From: Sambucus nigra | Lineage: Eukaryota; Streptophyta; Magnoliopsida; Dipsacales; Adoxaceae | DNA length: 64,000 bases | NCBI GenBank assembly: GCA_949130495.1 | Contig: OX422221.1 | Coordinates: 157,575,241-157,639,240, forward strand | Direction of reading: 5' to 3' | Part shown: piece by piece, positions 11,795 to 22,484 of the stretch | Numbering within the stretch: position 1 is the first letter of the stretch | How the letters are laid out: each line of letters starts with the position of its first letter | Position numbers and translations under genes: made by a program | The notes under the pieces: generated by a model | Told to the model about the DNA's origin: nothing | What the model saw: only the letters and a program-made list of their open reading frames with translations | Database searches by the model: none

Positions 11795-13760
11795 TCATGT
11801 TACTAAGAAATCAATCAATAATGAAACACCTAGTGATGATCTAAGATATTGAAATATAGTCCAATCAATAGGCTTAGTTAAGATATTAACAAATTGATGC
11901 TTGGCAGAAACACAACTCAAAGACACCACCTTGTCTTTTATAAAATCTCTAATAAAATTATGGGGAATGTCTATATATTTTGTGCATGAATGTTGAATTA
12001 GATTTTTTTATATGATTATGACACTATTATTATCAAAATAAATAGTCATGAAATTTTTGTCAATACTATAATCCTTTAACATTTATTTCATCCAAAGTAA
12101 TTGAATACATTAACTACCCACCAAAATATATTCTTCTTTTGTGGTGGAGAAAGACACACAATTATTCTTCTTAGCATGCTAATAAATAAATAAAATTCCA
12201 AATAGAATAAACCATCATAGGTGCTCTTCCTACCCTCTACATCTCTTGCCCAATTGGCATCGAAATACGCCGACAAAGAGGTATGTGTACTGCAATGGTA
12301 CCAAATACAAAAGCACATTTTACCAGCCACATATTTTATGATACACTTTCTAGTGAGAGCAAACTCCTACACTAAATGATATACCGAGGTGACTAGTCGT
12401 GAAGTACAACAATCTAACTATCATACTTTGATATAACATTTTGTGCACATCATTTCCTTGCTTTTCAGAAACGCACATGGGAGTGCATTTGTGCTTAGCA
12501 GAGTTAAGATCAAAATTCTTCACAAGGTCTTTCATATATTTATATTGTGAAATAAATATTCCACTTTCCATTTTTTGCACTTGTAGACCAAGGAAAAATT
12601 TGAGGTCCAGAACCATGATTATTTCAAATTATTTTTTCATTAGTAATCTAAAGCTATTAGCAAGGTTTTCACTAGTGGAACCCAAAACAGTATCATCTAC
12701 ATAGACTTGGGCAAACACTATATCTTTCCCACAAGACTTGCAAAATAAATCCTTGTCCACACTTCCTCTTTCGACACCTTTTCTCATAAGTTATGAGTTA
12801 AGTCTTCCATACCAAGATCTCGGAGCTTATCGAAGGTCGTATAGAGCCTTTTGAGGTGATAAACATGTGTTGGGAACTTATTCTCCTCAAATACTTTCGA
12901 TTATGACACATAGACTGTCTTCGAGAGTGCCATTTTAGAATGAACTATTCATATGCATTTGATAGGTCTTGAAATTTAAGGCACATGTTATGACCAAGAG
13001 GAGGAAAACTAACTCTAACTGAGCAACCAAGGAAAAAGACTCATCAAAATCACACACCTTCAACTTGGGTGTATACTTGAGCCACTATCCGAGGCTTATT
13101 ATACGATACGATACCTTCTTCATCACATTTGTTCAGGAAGATCCATTTGGTAGGAACTAGATTCTAAACATCTTATTTTGCGAACTGGTTTAATTCATCT
13201 TGCATATTATTGAACTAATATTCATTTAACAAGGAATCTTTCACATTCTTGTGTTCAAGATTAGAAGTATAACATAAAAAAATTAACCTCTTTATGGAGT
13301 TAATAAAAGGTCTCTACTCCAACATTAGGACTACCAATTATTTTAGAGGGATCGTGGTCCTTTATCACCCAACAAGGTGGGCTACCCATTTCAACACCCA
13401 CTTTTGGTGGCAATGTTGGAATATATGCACAATCATTCATTTCTTATATGTTTCCTTATTATATATAAGTAAATACCAAAACTGCGTTTTCATAATCGTC
13501 CTCATTGAATAAAAAAGTCTTGTTATCATCAATTATATTGTTTACTGACTCCATTATTTTTTGAGCTCCACAAGTGTAAATGTGATAGGCTCGACTATTT
13601 ATGGAATAGTCGAGAAAGATCCCAATGTCACTCCTAGAATCAATCTCAATCAAATACTCTCGATTTTTTAGTATATAACTTTTTCTTACAAAGAATCTAA
13701 AATACTTGAGTGCATTCCTTTTTCCTTTCCAAATATCATAGGGAGTTCGTTTGTACCATA
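11795..13760 (-). pseudogene. pol: Ty1/copia pol remnant: integrase end, RT and RNase H
   Basis: Reading leftward: an integrase C-terminal part near 13750-13460 (KTPYDIWKGKRN-like, then FDSRSD/GIFLDYS-like text); a decayed middle; RT with the YVDD box at 12703-12692 (QVYVDDTV) and LKFFLGLQVQKMESGIFISQ from about 12600; then RNase H with SAYFDANWARDVEGRKST from about 12280; and the classic copia tail IQHSCTKYIDIPHNFIRD and LTKPIDWTIFQYLR, ending with TGA at 11797-11795. These are reverse-transcriptase and RNase H domains of the RVT_2/copia type. Several stops and frameshifts make it non-functional. The LTRs and gag of this copy were not identified. The right edge, near 13760, is where copia similarity stops. 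Confidence 0.75.
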
Positions 13761-14929
13761 CCTCCTATAGACTCAATTCAACATTAAGCTTTAGGATCCT
13801 CTTAAGCTTGGGGGAGTTTTCCTTTTATATCTAAAAATCAACATCGTGCTTAAATACACAACTAAAGGATTAGTCGCTTGTAAGGATTGACTCATCCTTA
13901 ATAGGATAATGTTGGTGTTATTGTCTGTCACATGACTAATTGGACCGCAGTATTAAAGGATTGATTATGCAGTTAAACGATTGACTATGTGATTAATGAT
14001 TATTTTCTCTCTCCTATAACTTATTGCGGAATTTTAGGTTAACTTGTGGGCTTCACTTGGAATTTTCTTAAACTTCTTGGGCAGTTTCCATGCACTAATT
14101 ATATTAATGCGCAGTACAAATTTGCAAATGGACACATGTGTGTAATTTTGAGGTATCTACAACATGATAAGGACAAAACAGACTTATTTATTGACTAAGC
14201 CTATAACGAAGGCTTTGGTGATGGATTCAAAGATGTCTCCACTTAGATGTATTACTACCACTCTATTTCCTTCTTGAATTGTTGAATGAAGGGACTAAAG
14301 AGGGTAAATATCCCTAAGGGAGATAAAGCTTATGATGAACACCCTCATTTGCCTTTCTCGGTACTTTAGGGAATGGGATTTTTTTTGGATATCAAGAATC
14401 AGGTGGATAAGGTTACCACCAACCAAATTTTTTAGGATCAATTCAACCAATAGTGGATAATCAAGGGAAAATAATCCCTAAAGCTTAAAGTTTTTCTTTT
14501 TATTTATCTATGTAAGCCATAGAGCCATTTTTTATTTTCTCATTATAAGTGATATAGGACTCTATCCTGTTTACTTACGAATAAGAAATTTGTGTTTATT
14601 CGCGTCTTCATGTTAACTCCTATATATGGATTATACACTCCATAACAATCAAATAAAACCCCTAAGACTTATGAATTTTGGCAAATGCATGAAAGGTAGA
14701 TTTGTGAACCATTTCACATACTTTTAAAATTTCTATGACATTAATCAAGTTAACATCTCTTATTAAATCTTTAGTCTAAGAAGACATATAAATTATATCT
14801 TATTATTTCATTAAGTTAGTTATACTACAACCAACTCAATCAATTTATTAGTTTGTTGAATTTGAGAATTCAAAATCAACTTATGTAACCCATTAATTAC
14901 CTGGGACAACCTCTCTACCTTGGGTTTTG
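13761..14929. other. No recognisable feature
   Basis: AT-rich sequence with no convincing coding, RNA or repeat signal. It includes short direct repeats of GGATTGA/CGATTGACT near 13870-14000. It may include the 3' LTR of the reverse-strand Tat element to the right, but no LTR edge was found. Confidence 0.3.
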
Positions 14930-15395
14930 TTGGTTATTTTATACCTACATTAGGCCATTAATGACAAACTTTGTCTTAATAGGTGGTATTTATCCTTCTT
15001 TCGACCTATCATATGCTAGACCAACTTAATTTTACTTAGGTTGTTTTGGATCGTCTTTAGGTTAGTCTTATACGTTTTATGTAGGTTTAGCCATTTCTGG
15101 TCTTTTTTAACTTCTTTTAGGTCAATCTTGCCCATTATATGATGACATAGCCATCTTTAAATTGTTTTAACATGTTCAATATTGGCTTCACCTATTTTAG
15201 GTAGACTTATCCCTTTTTAGGTTGGTTCGATCTATTCTAGATTGGTCTACCTATTCTAAGTAAACTTAGCCCTCTTTAGGATAATATGCATTGTTCAATA
15301 TCGGTCTAGTTTATTCTATGTAAACTTAGACCTCTATAGATTAATTTTATACGTTTTATATAGGTTTGGCCTATGCTTGGTATATTTATGCACAA
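14930..15395. repeat. Highly diverged tandem repeat, roughly 60-base period
   Basis: Phrases such as TATACGTTTTATGTAGGTTTAGCC, shortened or altered, recur: TATACGTTTTAT at 15070 and 15347, GTTCAATAT(T/C)GG at about 15176 and 15294, and (A/G)TTTAGGT at many points. The position fits the hypervariable 3' region of a Tat element on the reverse strand. Unit boundaries are blurred. Confidence 0.35.
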
Positions 15396-15839
15396 TGAAT
15401 GGTGTGAGCACTAAATTTGAATTATCCTAAATCGAACGTACTTGAAAATAATGAAATAATCATCCTAAAGCAAGGATGCTAACGTTTTATTATTAATATA
15501 AACTTGAACATCAATGTTCATCTAATCACTAAACTAAATTTATTCAAACTCATAATGAAAATCTCCCCTAAGTTCATTACATTCAATGACTTAGGCACTG
15601 GAGTCCCATATAACTATTCCAAGAGATATTGTTCCTCCATTGAAGCAATCCTATAGTCTCCATCCTAATTAGGTCCAATGTTTCTTTAGATGTCTTAATT
15701 TTACCTTGGTATCAACTTTCTAAGCATTATGCTTAGAAAGTTGATGGGGTATCTACCTCTATTGATGAGACCGTTATGCTTTCTGATCATTCCCCTTGTA
15801 AATAATTTTGAACTTTTCTTTTTCCCATTTATAATTTTT
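15396..15839. other. Unassigned intergenic sequence
   Basis: Nothing is recognised between the diverged repeat and the antisense gene remnant. Confidence 0.3.
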
Positions 15840-17346
15840 ACTTCTTATCTAATGGCTGACTATGACATTTGTTTGATCCAGCAGATGAACGGGAAGAACG
15901 GAGGAACCATGTGGATTGGTTGAGAGACCCCTTATAAGGATTGAAGTTTAGTGCCCTAGTGGACATTCTAGTTTTTTGGGTCATGTTGGTGGAAGAGGTC
16001 AACCCAAGGTCTATCTCTATTAAAGGCTCGGATTTAGAGCTTGAAAAAGTCCCACTTCTGCTACAAGCAGAATTAGGGTTGGACTTATGGGGAAACCTAG
16101 GAAGATCATTTGTCAAAATGGACTTGTATCCCTTGGTCTCATAGAAAGGATCCATGGAGAACGTGGTTCCCCCTAAGGGGAGGGGAGTTTTCAAAAGGTA
16201 GATGACGTGACCAATTCATCAAAGGGCTCTGTTGTTGCCGAGGGTACGACCTTGTCATCCCCTATGGTTGAGAGCTATTCGAGGACTCGCTCATCAAAGT
16301 AGATAAACTCTTATGCCTTAACTATGGATGCCCTTAATTTTTTGGTCAAGATAAACTTTTTAATATGGTGTCCACTTTGAGTGGAAGAGGTACGCCTGCT
16401 AATATTGAGGGGCTAGTCCATTCAATGGTTCACGCACTTACATGTTTCTATGAATTCTTCCTTAACCTTTTTATGTTATGTTCCTTATTCTAATATGTTT
16501 TTCTCTTATAGGCTCATCACCTGACCTAAATTCTTTTGGTCGATGCTCTTGATGGTTGTAAAGCATGAAAGAAATCTAATAAGATGGAAAGTGACTAGTA
16601 CCTCACCTGGATTCATTTAGATCCAATGATCAATGACTAGAGGATGCAAATAGAGGATCTTTAAAAGGGTAGAGATTCCGTGAAGAACCATGTTTGTTTA
16701 TAGGAATGAGAGAATCTTTCTAATGGGAAGAATCCTAGAGATAGTGCGTATTTGATGGCTAAAGCATGAGAGTCTTCGGCCAAGATCAAGAAGCTGCGTG
16801 CCATTGATCAGGTTGATCTCAAGGTGATGGCAAAGGCTCTTCAAGGCTAAAAAGGTCTGATTATTATCTTCAAGTAGATAATTCTTTGATTTGATTGTGA
16901 GATGGAGCTTTTGAAGTAGACAGTCAAAACCCTGTCTGTAACAAGGAATAGGTTATCCCCAAAGTTAAAGGATACAAAAGAGTTATTCTAAAGTTTAGGT
17001 TAATCATAAAGAGGGATAGATATGTACTACTGTATAGAACCAGTTGGATGATTACCAGGAGTCTGAGGCCTTTAAGAGGTATCTCTTATATAACTTCATC
17101 ACTGGTTTCGAAGTTTATAAGGCCAAGGTCCAAGAATTATTTCTTGATGTGGGAATCTCTAGATTATTTCTAGAAGCCCCTCGATCAGAAGAAGAGAGCT
17201 CACATGATGATGAAGGCAGAATTGATAAAGATGTTGTTGAAGCCTTTGCTCCTAAATCTCAAGAGGAAGAAACCGAGAAAGCGACCTTTGCCTCTCTGCC
17301 CTCTAAAACTAACACCCTTGTGGACCCCCAAAACCTTGAGTCTTGA
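15840..17346 (+). pseudogene. Antisense Transposase_28-like gene remnant of a reverse-strand Tat element
   Basis: Readable islands on the plus strand are DEREERRNHVDWLRDPL (about 15884-15935), a segment ending near 16141, a helix-rich stretch with ARESSAKIKKLRAIDQ (about 16765), and a clean C-terminus from 17044 to the TGA at 17344-17346. That last exon contains ESEAFKRYLLYNFITGFE followed by an acidic tail, the pattern seen at the C-terminus of plant gypsy-type transposase-like proteins (a coiled coil, then a conserved block, then an acidic tail). A likely splice acceptor (TCTTATAG) occurs near 16510. Stops are frequent. The orientation is opposite to the gag-protease at 20826-22330, matching the antisense-gene layout of the other Tat elements here. 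Family assignment is tentative. Confidence 0.4.
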
Positions 17347-17640
17347 AAGGAATTTATGTAATTTTCTTTGTTTTTGTAAACTATCTATTGGCCATGGGTC
17401 ATTCATTGCAATCTTTGCTTATGGTTTTAATGAAAAGGTAGTTTTGGAATCATGGAATTTTTTTCTCTTCATTTTTCATTTCATTACTTTTTTGCTCTTT
17501 GCTAAGTAATTTTTTGTCACCGACTAGCACTTCTTGATGTCTTTTTTGAGGTTTTCCCAACGTCTAATACACCCTTAGCCTCCAATATTACTTAGTAAAT
17601 AAAATCAACTTGAGTTGTGAATTTATTGGAGAAACCGTAG
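17347..17640. other. Region flanking the antisense gene remnant
   Basis: This short AT-rich stretch, upstream of the tandem array, shows no recognisable feature. Confidence 0.3.
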
Positions 17641-18240
17641 GGGTCCTAAGACCTAAGTCCATGATTTTATGAAGTTTTGTAGGCGATAAAGAGGTTCTGT
17701 AATGAGTCCTTAAACCTTATAACCATGGGGTACTTGGTACTTGTACCTTTTAAGAATGAAAGTGCAATTTTTTTTTTCAAACTCTCCCCCCACCCCCCCA
17801 AAAAAATGATCATAATGGCTTAGAATCAAACCTGTAAGGGGTCCTGAGACCTTAGGCTTAAAATTTGGACTCGAACGTTTGAAATAAGAAGTCGTTATAA
17901 GGGTCCTAAGACCTCCAGACTTAGTAAAATTGTAACTTGAAGTCCCATAATTAGTCATAAGGCCTCTAAACTTAGGTAAACTTGAATACGAAGTCACATA
18001 ATGGGTCCTAAGACCTCTCAACTTGCAATGTTTGAAACCTGATGTCCTTGTAAGGGTCCTAAGACATCCGGACTTAGAAAAATTGTAATCTGAAGTCCCA
18101 CAAACGGTCATAAGACCTCTTAATTTAAGTAAACTTGAATTATAAGTCACACAAAGGGTCCTAATACCTCTCAACTTGGAAATTTTGAAACTTGTCATCC
18201 TTATAAGGGTTCTAAAACCTCCGTACTTAGAACAATTTGA
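17641..18240. repeat. Tandem array with about 153-base higher-order unit made of three subunits
   Basis: AGGGTCCTAAGACCTCC(A)GACTTAG-type subunits recur near 17900, 18054 and 18206 (steps of about 154 and 152). Between them lie two related subunits (AGTCATAAGGCCTCTAAACTT type and GGGTCCTAAGACCTCTCAACTT type). Each subunit is about 51 bases, so a three-part higher-order repeat exists. A long reading frame across it on the minus strand is a by-product of the repeat. Confidence 0.65.
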
Positions 18241-18367
18241 AGGATATATTGGGCAAAAAAGCCTCTTGACCTTAACCCCTAGGGGGTGTTTTGAGGTTCC
18301 ATAAATGGTCCTCAGAACTCTAAGCCTTTGGCCTAAAACCTTTCCCTTTTAAGAATGTAAGCGCAGT
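18241..18367. repeat. Degenerate edge of the tandem array
   Basis: Text near 18330-18366 (CCTTTTAAGAATGTAAGCGCAGTT) echoes 17745-17768 (CCTTTTAAGAATGAAAGTGCAATT, slightly changed), so the array context extends to here before the LTR-like insert begins. Confidence 0.35.
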
Positions 18368-19950
18368 TGGATCCCCGGTGATTAATTATCTCAAATTAAA
18401 AAAATAATTTCCTTTTACATAAATGCGGAAGCGTATACAAATATGATGGTTCAACAACAATTTAAACAAGGCCGAGTTTTAATATCATAAGATACAAATT
18501 AAAACAACATAATTCAAGTCCTAGAATTTGCCTAAGTCATAATTAACAATTATTCAAAGTTAGGCGAAACCAATTTTAGCAAATGACTTGAATAAACCAA
18601 ATTAACCCAATATTTAATTTAAGTCCCAAATTAAATTAGTGTGATTGTAAAACCAAATTTTATCTTGAAATTAATCTAGCATGCGTTCTAAGTGATATAG
18701 GGAAAGATAAAATCAACAGACACACAACACCGCGATGTACGAGGAAAAACCCACTAACGGGAAAAAACCTCGGGACGGCCCTAGCCTCAAATCCACTAAA
18801 AACGGTATTACAAAATACAAGACAAAAGACTTACTTCCTAAACTCGAACCCTCTCAAGCCGTGATGCTCCTTCTTGTATCAACCTCCAATTAGTGGATAA
18901 CCAACGGAGCTCCACCGTGGTCTCGAAAATCACCGATAGGACTTTAAACGGTCACCATCACCCGAACATGGAGCCTTTCTCCAAACGGGTAGAAATGAAA
19001 CGAACTTCTCTTCAATTCGGTGTAGAGAAAAACTGGTGCCAAAACAATCTCCAAGCAATTGATATTTATGTAGAAACTTGGATAAACAACAATGGGTGTA
19101 AACTAAGTGTTTATAGATTTTTTCTTTAAGTTGAAGAACACTTAAAACATGAACATTTTCCTTTTTGGAATGATCTCTCAAACTCTCTCTAGGAGATGTA
19201 TTAGGATGGAAAAGTTCTTTTGGAAAATGTGTTTCCCGCACATAATAAAGTATGAAAAAGTTGGTTGAAAACCAAGTGGAGAAGTGGGGAAAAAACTGCC
19301 AAAAACCTGCTCAAAACCGTTCCCGCCTGACGTCTCGTTCGAACGAACTTGACTCTCGTTCGAACGAGACTTCTAACGAGCGACCAGCTTGGGCTCGTTA
19401 GAATCTCGTTAGATATCTCGTTAGAACGAAAACTCGTTCGAACGACATATCGAACGACTGACCAGATTAGGGTCGTTGGCAAACTCGTTCGAACGAACCT
19501 GGTTCGAACGACAAAACTCGTTCGAACGAAATCTGGTTCGAACGAAAAAAAACTCGTTCGAACGACATTTCTAACGAACGTCCAGAAAGTTTGTAAAATT
19601 CGATTTTGGCCCAGAAACTTTTATATACTTATTTTTAAGTTTCTAATTGATTCTTTCTGAAAAATAAAATGCAGTTTTTATTAACCTAACACCCAATACA
19701 TATTGTTCCAAGCTCCTATATACATATAATTACATTCATACCTTGGGAGCATGGAACCTTAGTTGATGACGTAGAAACGAGGCACACAAACCGGCATTTT
19801 GATTAAGCTTTAAGTTCTTTGCCGCTACGTCTTCAACATACACTTCATAGGCTTGAGAATATTACAATAAATACTATCCTATGAATAAATGTTTATGTCC
19901 GGAATTGAGCCAAAACTATATATGGACTCAATTGGAAATTTGTGTCCTTA
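18368..19950. mobile_element. LTR-like insertion, ends unresolved
   Basis: The style changes abruptly at about 18368. GCGGAAGCG near 18426, CGAGGAAAAACCCACTAACG near 18740 and AAAAAACCTCGGGACGG near 18764 are phrases I associate with plant copia LTRs. The array-like text resumes after about 19950. No matching terminal TG/CA pair with a target duplication was proven. It contains a striking cluster of GTTCGAAC palindromes at 19336-19580. Confidence 0.35.
19336..19580. repeat. Cluster of CGTTCGAACG palindromes
   Basis: About nine copies of TTCGAACGA or its near palindrome TCGTTCGAACGA occur in 245 bases, interspersed with shortened forms (CGTTAGA, CTAACGA). Spacing is irregular. It lies in the LTR-like insert and may be a U3 regulatory cluster. 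Confidence 0.6.
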
Positions 19951-20825
19951 CAAAGAACTGAAGTTTTGGACATTTTTTTTATGTTTTTAACACTTAGTTC
20001 CCCCAAAAAATTTAAAAATGAAGTTTTTAAACATTTTTCAAAAATTAGGTCCAAAGGGTTTAAGGTTTACAAGTCTTTTTTTTAACAACTCCATGGTAAA
20101 AAGAAAACATTTTGATGTAAGGAAAGTGGGTTGTTTATTGGTCTTCAAACCTTAACCTTTTGGAATTATGGATATAAATCTCAATAGTCCCTTTAGTCTT
20201 GTATTGTTTTGGAAACCTTTGACTATGTTTTTTGGGTTTTTAAACTTGAGGATTGTATTATCTTTGAAGTCATGAGACCTTTGGATGTTAGTTTTAAGCC
20301 AAGGCTGAAATCCTTATAACTTGAATGTTGGGTCTTGAGACCATAGCTTAAACCTCGAGCCAAGTCCGAAATCCTTAAAACTCTTCATTTTGCGTCCTTA
20401 GGCCTTGGTTTAAGTTTTGAGCCAAGGATAAAGTCCTTGCAACTCGATTTGTGGGACCTTAGTTTTTTAGAGCCAATGTTGAAATCCTTATAGCTCTTAT
20501 TACATCATTAGTAATAAAAAATATTTTTCATTTCTTTTAAGAAGATGAATACATTGTTTATAGTGATTATGTTTGATGGAACACCCCCAAGGCATCATGC
20601 TTCCTTTAACGTTCTACCTTCATTTCGACCCCTAGTAGGGGATGTTTTTCTCATTGTGTAGGGCAGATGTACCCAAACTCATATGTTACACGCCCAAACT
20701 TTCTCGGGGGAGCTCAGAAATTAGCGATTTTGGGGGTAAGACCTCTAATGATACCTCAGGGATCTTCTTAAGCTCTATCAGGGCCTCTGCCAATCCCTTT
20801 GGGGAAGGGAATTACTTCTTATTAT
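19951..20825. repeat. Diverged repeat region left of protease
   Basis: GAGCCAAG(G/T)(C/A) and CCTTA(T/A)AACT phrases recur at 20299, 20360 and 20420 with a period of about 60-66 bases, interspersed with GTCTTGAGACC and GTCCTTAGGCC. Beyond about 20480 there is no pattern. RT and integrase of the reverse-strand element should lie here and are missing. Confidence 0.35.
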
Positions 20826-22330
20826 CCTTCATGGAATTAATGTAACAATCTCGATCTTTCTTCTGGTCTCCGAAAACCTCTCCCACTCCCTTGGGGTTGG
20901 TAACCTCATTAATAATCGTCGAGTTGAGATAATAGCATCCAAATCATTAAGTGATGGTCTTTCCATAATGAAATTTTAAGACGAGGGGATGTCCGCCACT
21001 AAGAACTTGTTACACATTACTGTGTAGCAACCCTTGGTACCAAGGGTGAGTGGGAGAGTGAAATACCCTAAGGATTCGGTCCGCTCTCCATTAAACCCAA
21101 TGAAAGGGGTGTTGACTGGTTGAATGTGCTTTGAGCCAAGGCTCATGACCTCAAACGAGTCTAAGAACAAGATGTTTACAGAGCTTCCCATATTAATCAG
21201 AATCCTCCTCATGTTAGAACTTCCCATAATTATTGTAATCACAAAAGGATCCTCAGAAGGTAGGAAAACCCTCTTGAGGTCCGTTTCTAGGAAGACCATC
21301 ATTGAAATCCCTTTGGGGGATTGATGTGGGAGAGAGAAATGGTTTACCTATACCCCTTCATGCTGGATGCTCCTGAGGTGGGCCATATAGTTATGGCAAA
21401 GATCCCCCCCCCCCCCCCCGATAAAACATCTAAAATTGCAGTTAACATCAATTAAAAGAACATCATCATTATTTTGTTATTATTCTAACCTTTTCTTGCA
21501 TCTTTTGTCACAAATTCGTTGAGGTATCCCCTTTCAATCACCCCCTCGATGGCCTCTTTGAGTCTGAAGCATTCGCTCATGTTGTGGCCATGATCTCTAT
21601 GGAACCGATAATACTTGGACTTGTCTATTTTATTATCCTAAACCATCATAGACTTTGGTTGAGTCAATATGTCTTTAGTCTTCGCAACTACAAAAGCCTC
21701 TTCTATGGTGTTTGTGAGTGGCGTGAAGTGTTTGTCCACTGGATGTTCGATTTTCTTAACACGTCTTTCTTTTTCTTATCCTCATATGCTCATAAGGTCT
21801 CCCCAAGGCAGGTAAAGAAATATTTTATTTTTCCCTACTGCGGAGAGGCTCTGGCATGCCTTGTTGATATGGCATCCTCAAAAATCATATACTTCTGATC
21901 GCTTTCGAGCAATACAATCATAGACTTTGGAAACTTCCTGCTAAAGGAGCTCAATAAATCTTCTAGGACGAGACTTAAGATGAAGGTGGCTACACATATT
22001 GTGTCATTCAAGTCATTAACTTGGAGAGATTTTTGGTTAGACCTCTTGGCGTATTCCCTGAAGGCCACATCAACCTTCTGCTGAAGTAAATAAAGGAAGT
22101 GACAGGCTTCCTCATCTTATGGGCTTTAATAAAATGGTTGACAAAGGATCTCACGAACTCAGTGAAGCTTCTAATGGTACCCATTTTTAGCTTGTTAAAC
22201 CAGTGCCTAGTTGTTCCCTTTAAGGTAGTAAGAAAATCTCGACATAGGACATGAGCCAGATGTAAGTCTCCAAATGATCGATGGGGTCCTTGGACCCATT
22301 AAATAGTTAAATATTAAGAATCTTCCACTT
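20826..22330 (-). pseudogene. gag-pro: Tat-lineage gag-protease remnant (element B)
   Basis: Reading leftward: capsid-type gag text (GTTRHWFNKLKMGTIRSFTE near 22200, then FREYAKRSNQKSLQVNDLND near 22065), a zinc-knuckle region near 21640-21570 (FHRDHGHNMSECFRLKEAIE) in which the expected first Cys reads Tyr, and an aspartic protease at 21302-20850 (SEDPFVITIIMGSSNMRRIL, then GSSVNILFLDSFEVM, then ERPSLNDLDAIISTRRLLM). The protease active site reads INMGSS, with Asn (codon at 21194-21192) where the catalytic Asp is expected. Frames change several times and stops occur, so it is dead. The right end meets a CACTA terminus at 22469. The 5' LTR and pol are not present. Confidence 0.6.
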
Positions 22331-22468
22331 TAGGGGAGATAATAATGATGAACATCATTAGAAAATAGAGATAACATCTTCTGGAGGGACAACTCAAAAA
22401 TGTTAGGAGTTTGAGTCTTGTATTGGTTGAGAAAATTCCCCAGCCGGTCTTAAATTTATCTTGCCATC
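22331..22468. other. Flank between gag remnant and CACTA end
   Basis: Probably degenerate gag N-terminal sequence. Nothing further can be read. The three bases before the CACTA end are ATC. Confidence 0.3.
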
Positions 22469-22484
22469 CACTACACCAAAAGGC
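22469..22484. repeat. CACTA transposon left terminal inverted repeat
   Basis: CACTACACCAAAAGGC is the standard plant CACTA (En/Spm-type) terminus. Its complement CCATTTTGGTGTAGTG closes the window segment at 43361. Subterminal TAACCGTTAC motifs follow at 22570-22610. Confidence 0.7.

Noticed and set aside
12441..12704. Plus-strand reading frame overlapping copia RT
   Set aside because: It is the antisense shadow of the RT, which has clear conserved motifs on the minus strand.
17710..18198. Minus-strand 162-residue frame with repeated RGLRT-like text
   Set aside because: It is a by-product of the tandem array.
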